DNA of 64,000 nucleotides from Phoenix dactylifera (Eukaryota > Streptophyta > Magnoliopsida > Arecales > Arecaceae). The translations under genes were made by a program, and so were the position numbers. This document shows, piece after piece, positions 22,401-34,499 of the stretch. Below the pieces are notes generated by a model, which was not told the origin of the DNA, did no database searches, and saw only the letters and a program-made list of their open reading frames with translations. The DNA lies in assembly GCF_009389715.1 (NCBI RefSeq), contig NC_052399.1, forward strand, positions 20,949,045 through 21,013,044. The letters are read 5' to 3'. Every line of letters starts with the position of its first letter. Position 1 is the first letter of the stretch.

Positions 22401-25400
22401 GTAGATGTGGAAGCTTTTTCCAGCTGCTCTTGTTAATCTTTTTTTAGATCGAGGGGCGGCTTCTCCCCTTTCTTCATCCTATCTCATCATGTGCTCCATT
22501 TGCTATGCTTTGTTGAGATCATCCGCTATAAGAAAAGAAAAGGTTTCGGCTGCCCACGGCAATATAAGCGCCCTCTTTGCTACGGCATTGACATAGTGCG
22601 AGTCTGAGAGAAGTTTTGCAGCGAAGACATTTAATTGATGTTCAAAGAAATTCAGTTTAGTTGTTATATATTTTATATTTATATACATATTCAAGGATGT
22701 GCTTATATTTAGTTATACATTTGTTTTTGTTAAAAAAATATATAAAATATGTATTATATTTCTTAATAAAAAATTATTTTATTTTATCTAAAAATTTAAA
22801 TTTTTTTAAAAAATTGTTTTAATTTTTAGCTGGTAAAAATTAATTTTTTCATATTTTATATATTTTTTATAAAATATGATTGAAAATTTTTTTTATTATT
22901 TTTAAAAAATGTTTTCAACCAATTATAAGATATTTTTTATCTGGTTGACCCATTCTTTTTCCTTTCCTGGTGGTCCAATGAAACCGACTTTGAAAGTCTG
23001 TCCTAGGGAAGTCCATTTCCGAATGATGATGAATTGAGATAAAAGGCCATTAGGTGTGACATTTGTTTAATGCCTGTAATTGATATAAGCTAATTTTAAG
23101 CTGGGCTAGCACTTGCTAAAGGCGGCATGGCCTTTGTGTGTTTAAAGAAATATTACTCCCCCTCAGATCGGCCACCTTTCTAAAGGAGAGCATGATTGCT
23201 CAATCTCATCAGAAATAGTTCAGGCTAATTCATGGGTTAATTAACAGCAACCTTCTGGGACCGTTGTTGCACTGCACTGGATGAACCAGGAGAGAGAATT
23301 GAATCTGTAGGTTCACAAATTCTTATTAGGGGCTCTATTAAAGTGATGGAGGAATAGATTGATTGACGGGATTATATAATAATATTTGGTCTCTACTTGA
23401 TCGATACGGGATGGACGCTATCGCAGAAAAAAAAAAAATTTGTTACCGTACTATATTGATGCTGTATTAGTATGACAGAGACAAGCAAAACTTGTTGTGT
23501 ATATTTCAAATCAAGGACTTTTTTGTTGGGAACATTTTCAAAGTAAGGAACACATAGGTATGCCTCTTTGATTGATTGTGGCTGAGTCATCTTTCAAAAA
23601 AAATGCATGAGGCTATTATGCGATGATCTTGCGGTGCTCAAATGAAGCTGGCCGATCTGCCAATCTTTTTAGGTAGTAGGAATGCATGCCTAGCAAAACT
23701 TGTCGAACTTGTTGGCTGATCCCACATGATGTTTGATTGCTGATAAACAAAAAAACTATTTATTATCAAACCGAGTATACGTGACTTTTTTATTGGTCTA
23801 CCTCAATCAATAATAAAGTATTTTTTTTCTTTTTTTCCAGGATAGATTTATATTTATCTCATTGTTCCTGTATGAATTGTTGGAGTTTTTAAATTTTTAA
23901 ACCAATCTTATCCTTTAAATCTTAGTTAGTTTATTTTTATTTTTTATTTTTTGGGCAACACCTCTTTGTGAAAAGTTATGACTTTTCAGAAGAGAATAAA
24001 TTTTAAAATATTATATATATATATGAGGCATCCGACAGTGTATTGGCTTCCAAGATTGAGATATTATTTTTTAATACTTTTAAGACTGGGACACTATTTT
24101 TCTTAAGTACCCTTTCTTTCAAGTTTCTACTTTTCTTTTTATTTTCTATAAAATTTAAAAAAAAATCATTCGGATTAAGCTTTTTAGCGATTGTACATGT
24201 TAAAGGAGCATCGAACTAAAGTATATAAAAAAATTTTAGCTTAGAAATGAGATTACCATGAACTTGTATATAAAAGGGTGATCACATTATTTAGAACAGT
24301 GTATATTACATACTTCGATTCAAATAAATTTTTTAACCTTTTAAAATTTATTTTAATAAATTATTTTTTAATGATATTATTTTTAAAATAATAAAACAGC
24401 AATATAATAATTTTTAGACCGTATTCCTCCACCATGAATATTATACTCCAGATAGCATCGTTAGCCAATAAAATATTTCAAAAACGTGGTTCACTACTCA
24501 ATTTTTATTCCACATCTGGGTAAAAACTAAAAAGTCATTAGGGAGGAGGTAGGCGGCAGCGGCGGCTTCATGAACGCATTAAATGAGATTGGTCGTCTCT
24601 TTGAAGGAAGAAAATGAAAAAAAGAGATTGGTTGTCCATTCCCAGGACTTTCCATGTCCGAACACTGCACTTAAGTTTAAATGCCAAGAGTTCCCCTCCT
24701 CTGCATCCATTGAAGAGTCCACCTAAAACTAAGATTTGGTGAGGCTTATATATATGACGCTAAGTTTGTTTGAAAATCCCATCCTTTTCTCATTCATATA
24801 ACATCCTGGTCATCAGATTAATCTAGGCATGTGCTCGAGTTGGTATTTTGTCCGCTTTTCTCAGGTCTAAAAAGGCTGCGGTTGTTGAACTTGTGTTCCA
24901 TGGGATTAGAATCACAAACACTATAGATGTATACTCCAAAGAAACCTAGCTTTTGCTGTGTCCATAGTCAAATCTTCAAAGCACGTGATGTTTGGACTTT
25001 TGAAAGTGAGGATGCAAGAGCTCAGGGCGAGGAGAGGAAACCATGAGTTTTTTGAAGATATGGACATGGGAAAATGCCCAAGGTTTATCATCAAAAGAAA
25101 AATGCCAAAAGGTTTGGTATCTCACAGACGAGATAAGATCACCAGTTAATTAGTTCTATCTCTATCTAGCGGGTCTTCTTTTTTCCTTCCTTTCTTTTTA
25201 ATGTGTTTTGTAATTTTTTTGTTGAGAACTTGGTATTCTGAGCTATTATAGTAACAGGGTTCGCAAAGAGAAAGGTGAAATCCTTGTCATTTTTAAAGAA
25301 GAGAAACCAGCTCATCCAAAGTGAGGGAACACAATCTGTATCTTCTAGTGACTGGAAGTTAAACAAATGAAGCCGTTTATTCGTCACTATAAATTTTCTT

Positions 25401-25752
25401 TTTGCCTATCTCAAGTCTCAACTATCCACACTAAATTTGTTCATCTGCATGCAGTTCCTCGTTCCCAATATATCCAAGCTCTATGATTTAAGTAAATCAG
25501 AACAGTTGGAGTATCGACAAGAAAAGATAAATAATTTGAACTTACGAAAGATAAAAACGGGGAAAAAGAAACTAGTAGTAAGTTGAAAACATATACAGAC
25601 TCAAATTGAAGGTTATAATTCCAAAACGGCAGTCCCGTTTCTGGATTCTAACCATGTGTAGGAAGAGAGAGAGAAAGACACGCTTGGAGAGGCTCGAATG
25701 CGTGCAGCAATCGGTACTTTAGGATGTACACTTATAACATAACAATACTCAT
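19442..25752. other. 6.3-kb region with no recognised gene
   Basis: AT-rich DNA with no family-level coding signal on either strand. At about 21,925-21,990 the minus strand reads like the 3' tail of a plant LINE (TTTTGCCTCCCTTAGTATC followed by an A run). At 22,640-22,930 there is an extremely AT-rich stretch with inverted TATTTTATA-type motifs, possibly a decayed MITE. Short open frames (for example 24,958-25,149) have no supporting evidence. Confidence 0.45.
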
Positions 25753-26087
25753 TCATCCACGCACTCTCTGAAATGGTCCTGAGGGGACGGCGAACCGTGC
25801 GGAGAAAGAGCGTGACAGGTTCTCCGGCTCGACGGACGCCGATCCTTCATCAAAGTTCTGGGCATATGTGCAGGGATCGTAAGGAACCTGCATCGGGGCG
25901 CCGAGTTAAAGATCCTCCGTTTCTCCTTGATGATCCTCCGCCACCAACCCCGCCACCTCGTGCCGGTGGCCCGGGCCGATGGGTACTCCAACTCATCGTC
26001 GACCTCCCGGCTGAACCCGGAGCCCCACCGGCGGCCGTTGCCAACGTAACAGGACCTCTGCCTCTCGAGCTCTGCTCTGTAGTCCAT
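25753..26087 (-). CDS. Stress-induced-type small plant protein (PTHR33168-like), one frameshift
   Basis: Single-exon gene. The ATG at 26,087 starts MDYRAELERQRSC; the open frame extends upstream only through a TTG codon. The protein shows the pattern of a small plant family often annotated 'stress induced protein': a VDDELEYPSARATGTRWRGW segment, a basic IKEKRRIFNS stretch, then VPYDPCTYAQNFDEGSA and ENLSRSFSARFAVPS near the end. The second part is in another frame, so one base is missing between FNSA and VPYDP, in a GGCGCC context where GGCGGCC would keep the frame. With that base the length is about 111 residues, stopping at 25,753-25,755. No enzyme domain; biochemical role unknown. The family name is from recall. 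Confidence 0.7.
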
Positions 26088-26133
26088 GGCCCTCAGCCCC
26101 TGCAAGGCTGGGCTCCATGGGGTTATGTCCGCA

Positions 26134-26141
26134 TTTATAAG
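26134..26141 (-). promoter_or_regulatory. TATA box of the stress-type gene
   Basis: TTATAAAT on the minus strand, about 50 bp upstream of the ATG at 26,087. The implied transcription start near 26,105 leaves only the downstream ATG as start codon. Confidence 0.6.
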
Positions 26142-26531
26142 CAGGGGTTGGGCTGGTGATCACGGACGTGGCATAATGATGGATTTTTCCATGTTCCTCC
26201 ACTATTTCTGGACCCATGATGAGAGCGATTGCTATTGGGCCATCCGCCGCGCGTCATAGCAGGCCTAAAAGATTTCAGAGCCCATCCAATATGGGCGGCT
26301 GTGAGCCATATCGCGATGCGGATAATAGTGGGCCATTGGTGGGGATTTGGGCCTGATCCATGAGAGCTGGCTCGTAGTTGGATAGCCGTGGATTTATTGC
26401 TCCATGGATATGAGCTGAAGTCAGAGTCAACGGTCGAAGAACCGGGCGTTTGGTCAACCTTTCGCCTCACGCCGCAATGGTTCGTGAATAAGTTTCATTT
26501 TAATACGCTGTCGTGACGGTGGAATTTGTCT

Positions 26532-27501
26532 GCTATCACTAAGGCTGCAAATGGGTCGGGTCGACCCGTGACCCGACCCGACCCGACCCGCGTAGACCCG
26601 ATCCGACTCGAATTTTAGGACCCGCGGGTCCGGGTCGGGTCCTAAAATTGGACCCGAATCATTTTCTGGGTCGGGTCTGGGTTTACCAAACGGACCCGAC
26701 CCTACCCGAATGGACCCGAAGAGAGAGAGAGGAAAAGCAAAAGAAAGTCTTTTCTTTTTCTTTTTCTTTTTTTTTTTTTTTGGCGTGGGTTGTGGTACTG
26801 TTGGTCAGTGTGGGAGGATAGCAAGTTAGCAACAAGCATAGGTTCATAGAATCCAAAGGAACGTCGGCCCGTCAGGATTCTCTCTCGATCTATTACACTG
26901 TTGAGACCTCTGGTGTGTAGCTGCCTTTTTTTTTTTTTTCCTTCTGTTTTTTGGTTTTTGTTTCTTTTAACTTTTGAAGGGAGAAAGTGAGGGAACACTG
27001 CAACTGAATATGGGTCATGTGCCAGTTTTCTGTAATGGAATTGGATTTTGGAAGAAGGTCTGGGATTTTTTTTTGTCCTCGTGAGAGGGCAGCTGGGAGA
27101 CACCGAGTTCCATCCAATCAGTCATATAGATAAAAAATAGTGTGATATGAAATTTGGCTTGTAGACCGACTTAGTTAGTGAGTCATGGGTCATCTGTTCT
27201 GACTGGAGCTCAATTGCAAAGTCTTTCAAAGTCATGGGTCACCCAGCACCTCATAATTATGGTATGACCAAATTAGATTTGTCCAAATTTTTTCCCAAAA
27301 GCACAAAAAAATTGGACCCGATCGGATCCGGACCCGACCCGAATCAGACCCGGACCCGACCCGAACCCGACTCGGACCCGACCCGATCTTTCAACCGGGT
27401 CGGGGTCCGGGTCCAAAATTGGGACCCGAACAAAAACCGGATCGGATCGGGGTCACCTAGGACCCGACCCGACCCGACCCATTTGCACCCCTAGCTATCA
27501 C
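26532..27501. mobile_element. Non-autonomous hAT-type MITE with GACCCGACCC arrays
   Basis: The element spans 26,540-27,493, flanked by a perfect 8-bp target duplication GCTATCAC (26,532-26,539 and 27,494-27,501). Terminal inverted repeats are TAAGGCTGCAAATGGGTCGG at the left and the complement of TAGGGGTGCAAATGGGTCGG at the right. Both ends pass inward into arrays of GACCCGACCC or GGGTCGGGTC. 8-bp duplications and TAGGGGTG ends are hAT hallmarks. The middle holds poly-T and poly-A runs and no transposase. Confidence 0.85.
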
Positions 27502-27899
27502 AATATATCATGAGAGACGAAGTAACATGGAGAAATTGTATCCTGGAGCCGGTCTATCAAGTCTGTAATACAGGTCCACATGGTCGGATGTTATTGGCCT
27601 GGCCTACGGTGGACCCAATCTAGAATATAATTTTTTAATAATATGTGCCATAAAAGTAACTTATCTATAGATTCTTTAAATTATTATATAAACATTAAAT
27701 TAGAATGGTGATCTCCAGATATCTTGGATGGCGGTCCTTGGTTTATCATGTTATAAGATTATGATGAATTAAGGGGTACTTTTGTCCCTAAGAAGTTTTA
27801 ATTGATATGAAGATGATTTTTTGAAGCATATCAAGTAGAGTTTGGACCTGAAAACTTTAAATTAGAATATATTTCTAGTAGACTTTCGGAGGAGTCAGA

Positions 27900-28365
27900 A
27901 AGCTGTTCTAAAATTTTTATCAAACATCTTAAAAATTATTCAATAGAGTGCTTGGCGATTCAACAAGTACTTTTTGGTTCTGAACCAACAATGCCAAACC
28001 AGACCTAAATAGGGTGATGGGATTGAGTCGTTATAAGCGTAAGCTATTCTACTGGTTTAATAGACCATCTGTTGCAACATGAAAATAAAAGATTAAGAAC
28101 TAATTTTTGGATGCTCTCCTCGAGGTTTTTCATCTTAAAATTATCCAAAAGGGTTTTTAGCGCTTCATCAAGTATTTTTTTGACTCTCCAACAGTAACGC
28201 CAAATGAGACCTAAGTAGGGTGATGGAATTGACTCATTATAAGCGTAAGCTATTCTACCGGTTTAATAGACCATCCCTTGCAATATGAAAATAAATGATT
28301 AATAACTAATTTCTTGATGCTTTCCTCAAGGTTTTTCTTCTTGAAATTTTTCATCCATCGCTTTG
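27900..28365. repeat. Tandem duplication, unit about 208 bp
   Basis: The block beginning near 27,999 (AGACCTAAATAGGGTGATGG, then CGTAAGCTATTCTAC and GGTTTAATAGACCATC) recurs from about 28,207 with small changes. A partial third copy precedes it (AACAAGTACTTTTTGGTTC against CATCAAGTATTTTTTTGAC). No coding potential seen. Confidence 0.75.
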
Positions 28366-28761
28366 CTTATCTAATGTAAGGGTAATACCAATAAAAGACG
28401 GTATTTGTTTTCCATGAGGTTCAAGTATGCCTTAATCCAGGCGTGCACTTGGCAGTTTGCGCCCAATGTTTTTAGAGTCTTCTAATAACTAACGGCCGTG
28501 GCAGTGTTTTAAGAGGGAAAGCAATGTAATTGAAGTCTCCAACAATTCTTGTTGATATCGGTCAGTCGCCTGTATTTGACGAGTAAAAAATAACAATTAG
28601 CATTTGGATATCACAATTAGGAAGCCTCTATCTTTCCCACCCAAACAAGAAAAACAAAGCAGAATAGAAAATAAAATTATTTTTCTTATGGATTCACCCA
28701 TCTCTTCTCTATATGACAAAGTTATAAAAAGTGCAAATAGATGGAGAAACTTAGAACTCAC

Positions 28762-28909
28762 CATCAATCATTCCAGCATTTCCTGGATACAAGATATTCA
28801 CCAACAAGATGTATGCAAGTAGGAGAATTGCACCACCTCCATGAATCCCAAGGAACAAGTAGTGTTTGATGGTTACTAATATAACGTTTATTTCGAGAAA
28901 GAAGACCAT
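28762..28909 (-). pseudogene. Orphan exon-like ORF with a signal-peptide-like segment
   Basis: A TATA box (CTATAAATG on the minus strand, about 28,975-28,983) precedes an ATG at 28,909. The frame reads MVFFLEINVILVTIKHYLF, then a hydrophobic ILLLAYILLVNILYPG, and ends MIDG directly before a good donor GGTGAGTT. The donor phase (one base of a Gly codon after D) is the same as in the intron-containing AG-peptide gene at 30.4-30.7 kb. No second exon of that type was found downstream. It could be a decayed relative of that gene or an unrelated short exon. Confidence 0.3.
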
Positions 28910-30114
28910 GGCGTTTATTCGGGATGGAGGAAGAACGAGATGGACTGGATCTTGCTGATGTGCCTCTACCTCATTTATAGGATAGATCGATGCTATCCAC
29001 TCCAACCAATGAAGAAGCACCACGTAGCAGATAATGGTCCAACACTCAAGATTTACAAGATTTTCCGGATATGCTCAACCTAAGGGTAGTGGTCTTGACC
29101 GGCCGGATGAACGGTGCTCGATTCCTTTCGACGTTTTCCAGCATCTTCTGGCATGGATCGGTCTTGAGACGTGAACCCCACGGCCGGGAAAGAGGAGCTC
29201 TGAGTATTTAAATGCAATCAATGTGGGATGAGCTTGGAAAATATCAACAATGGGCCTCTAGGTGTGAAATTTAAATTCAAGCATCTAAGAGATCTTATTC
29301 TCCACAAAAAAAAAAAAAAACTTCCCATTAAAATAAATAATGATGTTGTTTTTTACATCAAATAAGTGGCTGGTTAGAAATTTGATCCGCAAAGCTTTTA
29401 TGCAGTGATTTGTAATGTGTAGGTGATTAATGGAATTTGCTTTCATTATCTCAATGAAATTGGATGCATTTCCCCCTCCTGTCTCCAATAAAAAGAAGAA
29501 AAAAATTACCATCGGCTCATTTACTATAGCCATTAAAGCTAATTAAGTGTTCTAATCATTATAAGATATATTTCTAACTGGGAGCACTCAATCTTCTCCT
29601 GATGTGGTGCTGCTGATATGAGGTTGTACCAATGAAGAATGAAATGTGCTTGGTGTAATAACCAATCTAATTAAAGCAAAATGAAACTTCACTATAGGCC
29701 TAGCTCATGTGTTTCACCCACAATTGACTCATAATTCAGCCGATTGACCTAAACGAAGAAAGCTAGATTTGCTCTTACCAAATCTCAAGATCTAAATTTC
29801 TCGGAGTGTTGTGGGTATGGTTGGATTTCTAGCCAAACTAAAGCAGAAGCACACTTCCATATATAGTCATGAATACCACTAGCCTTTTTTTGAGATAAAT
29901 TAGTTTCACTATCTTGCCTAATCTTTGGAGAAAAAAAAAGTCATGATTTGAGGTGCAATCTAGTGAGGGGTCGGTCACATTAGAATGCTGTCATGGGTCA
30001 GCCATTTGTGGTCGATATGTCCAGGTTGCCGGCTATTGCGGAAATATATGAGAAGCCTGGAAATGTGAGGGCGTGTGGTCTGGATGTCTCTTTAACAAGA
30101 ACTCCTAGAAAACC
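28910..30114. other. Intergenic, nothing recognised
   Basis: Apart from the TATA-like site noted for the orphan exon, this stretch shows only short homopolymers and open frames without family signal. Confidence 0.45.
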
Positions 30115-30411
30115 CATTTTATGAATCATTTTAATTGTCCGGTAAGTGACCGGGAAGCAAGACATGCATGTTTGGAAACAAAGACATGGAGTTCTTGTTT
30201 TATAAAATCAAGTACATGGAGATACAATTCCCATACAGCATTCTGGTGCTGCTTACGTATAATTTTCTATACAACTCTTGCTTACAGAATCTTTAAACAA
30301 GAAAGTTAATGCACAAGTTTTGAGCGATCGTCCCATGCACCACAATATAGGAGGAAAGTGAACACAATTTCGGGGAGAAAAGAAATCAATCCATCCAATG
30401 CAGTATGACAG

Positions 30412-30743
30412 TCAGTGGACAAGATAGGTCACGAGGAGTGCAACGATCATAAGCACATAAGCTATCCCTAGATCGATTGCCTTGCCTGCATAAAACAAAA
30501 AAAAAAAATTTAAATATGAGAAAGGGAAACATTAATGTTCACTGGATTAAGAAGGAATTCGAATATCCAAAAGAAAAGAATGTTAGAAACGTAAAATAAA
30601 CAAGAAATGGATGCATGCGCACCATCACTGCTCGCTGCTTCCACAACGGTCGATGTGGCCGAGCCTTGGCACAGTAATGGATGAAGGAGCACTGCAAGCA
30701 AGACGTAGGTCAGGATGAGAGCTTGAACTTTGATGGAGCCCAT
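30412..30743 (-). CDS. Arabinogalactan peptide 3 (intron-containing, proline-poor)
   Basis: Two exons: 30,623-30,743 and 30,412-30,485, joined by a 137-bp GT-AG intron that splits a Gly codon. The 64-residue product has a signal peptide (MGSIKVQALILTYVLLAVLL...), a short mature part (SATSTVVEAASSDG) and the GPI-signal tail KAIDLGIAYVLMIVALL characteristic of plant AG-peptides. Unlike copies 1 and 2 it has an intron, and the mature part has no proline, so it lacks the AP/SP sites needed for arabinogalactan O-glycans. It may be a GPI-anchored peptide that is no longer a proteoglycan. A TATA box lies at about 30,864-30,873. The gene lies in unit A of the segmental duplication and is missing from unit B. 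Confidence 0.85.
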
Positions 30744-30863
30744 ATTGGTTCTCGAGCGTACAAGAAATGATGAGGAAAGGCAAGTGGTCAGGTAGAGAAG
30801 TGGTAGGTGAATTGGAAGTGAAGGGTGGCTGATGGTTGGAGAGAGGCCTTCCTACGTGCATCG

Positions 30864-30873
30864 ATATATATAG
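30864..30873 (-). promoter_or_regulatory. TATA box of AG-peptide 3
   Basis: CTATATATAT on the minus strand, about 125 bp upstream of the ATG. It sits in the same ATATATAGAGAGAGCT context (plus strand) as the AG-peptide 1 promoter. Confidence 0.55.
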
Positions 30874-31985
30874 AGAGAGCTCTCGAAGCAATTGAAGTTG
30901 AGATATCTTGTCTCCTTTAGAGTGAACTTAACATCGTTGACCAGTCTCTGGAGAGGTGCAGCGTGTTTCTCGGAAGGTGGGTTAGTACTGATTAATTTGG
31001 AATTGACCGGCCCACCGGTTTTGATTAGATCCAACGTATACCGTACGGGGTTGGTGCGTAGACGTGGAAGTGCAGTTCCTGCAAGCTGCTCATATTCCTT
31101 AGAGAGATATTTGTCCGAGTCGGCTGGCGTCGTTGGATTAGAATCTTGACCGCTAAAGGAGTCTTGGACCCAATGATACGTACGAATACATACATATACA
31201 CACACATATATATATTATATAAATTTTGTCACGGTGAAATAATTTGTTTGGCATGGTAAACAGGCAAACAGCAACTTGAGAGAGGATCTCAATCCTCCAT
31301 TTATCGACGTTAAATGGTGTTGTTTGAACCTGGACATCAATGGCAAACGTGAGAACCTTCTCGGGCTCTTAGTCCACTCCCGGCCAAACCAATGGCATCG
31401 ATTGGAAATTGTTCAGCGACGACGACTACGATGATGATGATGATTGATGAATATAAGAACCACAATATTATGTTCAGACATTTTGTATTAGGCCGGCAAG
31501 CATAGCAAGGATGAGTCAACTTCTCATACAGGCCTTTCGGACCCAGTCAAAGGAAGACCAAAAAGGTGGAAGTGGTGAACAATTAGTTGAAAGAGAGAAT
31601 AGCTTATTAAGATAAAATAGTAAAAGCTCTTGTCATAGTGCAAGTGATCTGAAAACATGAATAGGAAGAGAACCGACAGTGCAACACATCTCTAGCGTCA
31701 TGCCTCAGCTTTCAACAAAAATCTCAAATTTACAACTTATTTAATTAATTTAATCACCTAGTTAGAAAATTTGTTACAAAGCCAATATAATCTTTTTGAG
31801 CATAGCTCAGCGATATAGACAAGAATATCTACAGACAACACATCCATATCAAATAGATTTATGTCCCGTGAAGTTATGAATGGTCGTGGCTTGCTACCTA
31901 CATACATAGCAAGAGGAAGAACAGTAGCATTCGTACTGGTGCACTAAAATGATAGACCCAGAGAAGATGGGAACAGAGAGAGATA

Positions 31986-33506
31986 AAGAGGAAGCAAGAC
32001 CATGGGAGTGGTATGTCCTAGCTGGCTGGCGGAGGGTATCACCGCTTTGGCGTAAGATCTGCAGGTACGTGCCCATGGTCATGTCGCGATGCAGGTGGCT
32101 GATAGGGGATGGCTAGCGAGTTGATGTGGTGGAGGATGCATGGGTGGACGAGATCCCATTAAGGCGTTGGCCGACCCTAGTCCGTGTTAAGGTTGGGGAG
32201 GGACTGCGGATGGATGATCTGCTCCTTTCCGATGGAGGGGGGTGGGATACTCGCCAGATCAGTTAGCTGTTTGGTGAGCCATTTGTAGAGCGGATTCAGG
32301 GATCCCAGTTCCGATACACCCATGCCCAAATATCAAAATTTAGAGCTCGTCTTGTAGATCTACAGTCAGGGTGGCCGACATCTGGCACGTTGTCTAGAAG
32401 AGCGAGTAGTAAGCAGTGGATTTTGATTGGATTTGGTGGTTTGGGTTGCACCCTAGGATTGCTTTGTTTTTTTGGAAGATCGCTTAGGGTCGCCAACTGA
32501 TGAGGCTTTTACTTTTTGAGAGGGGCATGGGCATCCAACCTCAGTGCCCTGAATGTTTGACAAACGAGTCGCTAGATCATGCTATTTTTCAGTGCCACTG
32601 GGCTAGGAGGATCTGGAGGTGAGCAGGGTTTTCCGTGGAGTTCTGGTGTCATGCGACGTCGATCCTTTCTGGAGGTGCTGGGACGTTTGGCAAGGGCCTC
32701 GCATTCTAGACCGGAGGCGTTGAGGGCAACCTATATTGCCTACCAGATATGACTGGCGAGCAACGCATGGAGGTTCGGAGAGTCGAGCCCCCATCCGGGG
32801 GGTGGTGGTGGAGAGGGTGAGGCTGCTAGCTAGCAGCGGAGATCTCTCAGGCGGACCATTTGGATAGACTTTTGATAGCTCGGAACATCTGGAGCTCCAC
32901 CTTTGCTAGTAGAGCACCATGTATGGTGTTTTTCACCTGGGAGCTCCTACCCCCGAGCTTCCTCAAGGTCAATTTTGATGGTTGCGTCCTGCAGGGCGGC
33001 ATAAGGGAAGGTACGGACTTTGTGGTTGGAGGCCCGAGCTCCAGGGTGGTTGCTGCTGGGGGTTACTGAATGTTTGATACCTCGGTGCCCGGAACTGAGT
33101 TGAGAACGACTTGGTCTGGCTTATACTATGTGAGGCATGCTCTACAGACGAGAATGGCCGTTTTAGAGGGTGATTTTGCGAGGATCATTGGGTGGATTCA
33201 GAGGACTTCGGGGGGGATTGGCAATCACCACCCGTTGATGCGAGATATTTGGGCCATGATTCGTGCTGGGCTGATCATACAAGCACGGCACATTTTTCAT
33301 GAGGCTAATGGAACTGCCGATTGGGTGGTTTCTTTTGTTCCCAATCATTCAGAGGGACACCTATGGGTGGGTGAGTGGGAGGTGCCTAGTGCTCTTTGAG
33401 ATGTACTGCTTTTTGATTTTCTTAGTTGTATTCGTGCTCGTCTAGTATAAGTCTTTCGGTTTAGCAAAAAAAAAAAAGAAAAAAAAAAGAGGAAGAGGAA
33501 GCAAGA
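31986..33506 (+). mobile_element. 5'-truncated LINE with a 14-bp target duplication
   Basis: The insert spans about 32,000-33,492 and is flanked by the 14-bp repeat AAGAGGAAGCAAGA (31,986-31,999 and 33,493-33,506). The 3' end is an A-rich tail (33,466-33,490). Unit B of the segmental duplication has the uninterrupted site near 40,790. Two recognisable pieces on the plus strand are a zinc-binding RT-associated motif (CPECLTNESLDHAIFQCHW, about 32,548) and an RNase H-like region (about 32,930-33,399). The RNase H frame is broken by a stop at about 33,067. Confidence 0.85.
32860..33399 (+). pseudogene. LINE RNase H domain, interrupted
   Basis: Plant LINE RNase H-like region. The first part holds FLKVNFDGCVLQGG; the Asp of NFDG is the first catalytic acid of the fold. 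The second part holds ELRTTWSGL, LEGDFARIIGW (second acidic site) and ARHIFHEANGTADWV near the end. A TGA at about 33,067-33,069 separates the two. The polymerase domain is missing through 5' truncation. Confidence 0.75.
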
Positions 33507-33609
33507 GGGTGTATGAAAATATAAACAACATACCATGGCCTTTAAGATATAGAGAGGATTGGAGAGTGACTGGGGATATTACAACCTAACCCAGCATGGC
33601 CAATTCAGC

Positions 33610-33805
33610 CTGAACTGCAAATTCTTAACCGTCCACTCGGTTCCTTGGAAAAACGGACAAGAATATTCCATCCCGAGGTCCAAAAAACTTGGATCTTGCC
33701 TGATCTCCTTCGTTGAAAAGTGGGCCAGGTGTTGGATGACCAACACGATTCGATTCCACGTACGATTCGTTGGAATTGCCAGATCCAGCTAGCATTCCAA
33801 AGCAC
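33610..33805 (-). pseudogene. Frameshifted copy of the exon-like ORF at 41,365-41,561
   Basis: The minus strand carries the same VGHPTPGPLFNEGDQARSKF segment as unit B, but a one-base insertion after the GPRDG codons breaks the frame. The gene of origin is not recognised. Confidence 0.4.
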
Positions 33806-33878
33806 TATGGATGAACCAAGTCATCCACCAGCCTCCTCCTTTCTTGGTTAGAATGGTGTCTACGAATCCTGCAGCTCA

Positions 33879-34093
33879 GATCTCAGAAACAAACTTCCCA
33901 CGTTGTAGAGAAACGAACAGCTTCAAATTCCATTCCATTTTCCCATTCGCCATCCTTTTCTATTTTTTTACAGAATTGACGCATCCGGAGATCTCAGAAA
34001 CAAACTTCCCACGTTGCAGAGAAACGAACAGCTTCAAATTCCCCTCCATTTTCCTACTCGCCATCCTTTTTTGTTTTTTTACAGAATTTGTAT
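33879..34093. repeat. 111-bp tandem duplication in the F-box leader of unit A
   Basis: GATCTCAGAAACAAACTTCC begins at 33,879 and again at 33,990. The copies run to the TTTTTTTACAGAATT block and differ by a few substitutions. Unit B has a single copy (41,656-41,760), so the duplication happened after the units split. Confidence 0.85.
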
Positions 34094-34499
34094 CATGAAG
34101 TGCTCCTTCACGAAGAGCGGAGCGGCGGAGAGGGGAGGGAGATGGGACTGCATGCAAAGAGACATAGCTGCGAGTATTTTCCAGCATCTGAACATCATGG
34201 AGTTGCTGCTGCTGGTCACCTCGAGTCGACCTCTGAACGTCCTCGCTTCCAAGAAGCGTAACATCAATGATTGGAGCCTAATCCTGCATGCGCTCTCTTG
34301 CTCCAGAAGCTCTAAATTAAGGAGCTCCGAAAGAAGTGAGGCCTACCTGCTTTCTGAGATCACTCACTGGTTGAAGTGCTCGGCCTCGTTACAAGCACCA
34401 AAAGATTTTCGAAACCGATGCATTAAAACAAAAGAAAGCATACATCAGCAGAAAGTCTCACAAGGACGGCACTCGACTCCCTGTTTCTGGACCCCGTAA
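34094..34499 (+). pseudogene. Truncated F-box/LRR gene copy (unit A)
   Basis: The first about 41 codons (MKCSFTKSGAAERGG, then CMQRDIAASIFQHLNIMELL) match the start of the intact F-box gene at 41,761. After LLLV (about 34,216) the sequence diverges and there are no LRRs. Downstream matching resumes at about 34,370 with sequence that lies beyond the end of the intact gene (44,222 on), so the F-box core, the intron and exon 2 are deleted or replaced. The remaining open frame to 34,499 is not expected to be functional. Confidence 0.8.

Noticed and set aside
25773-26159. Plus-strand proline-rich open frame
   Set aside because: It is the antisense shadow of the minus-strand stress-type gene, whose residues match a known family pattern.
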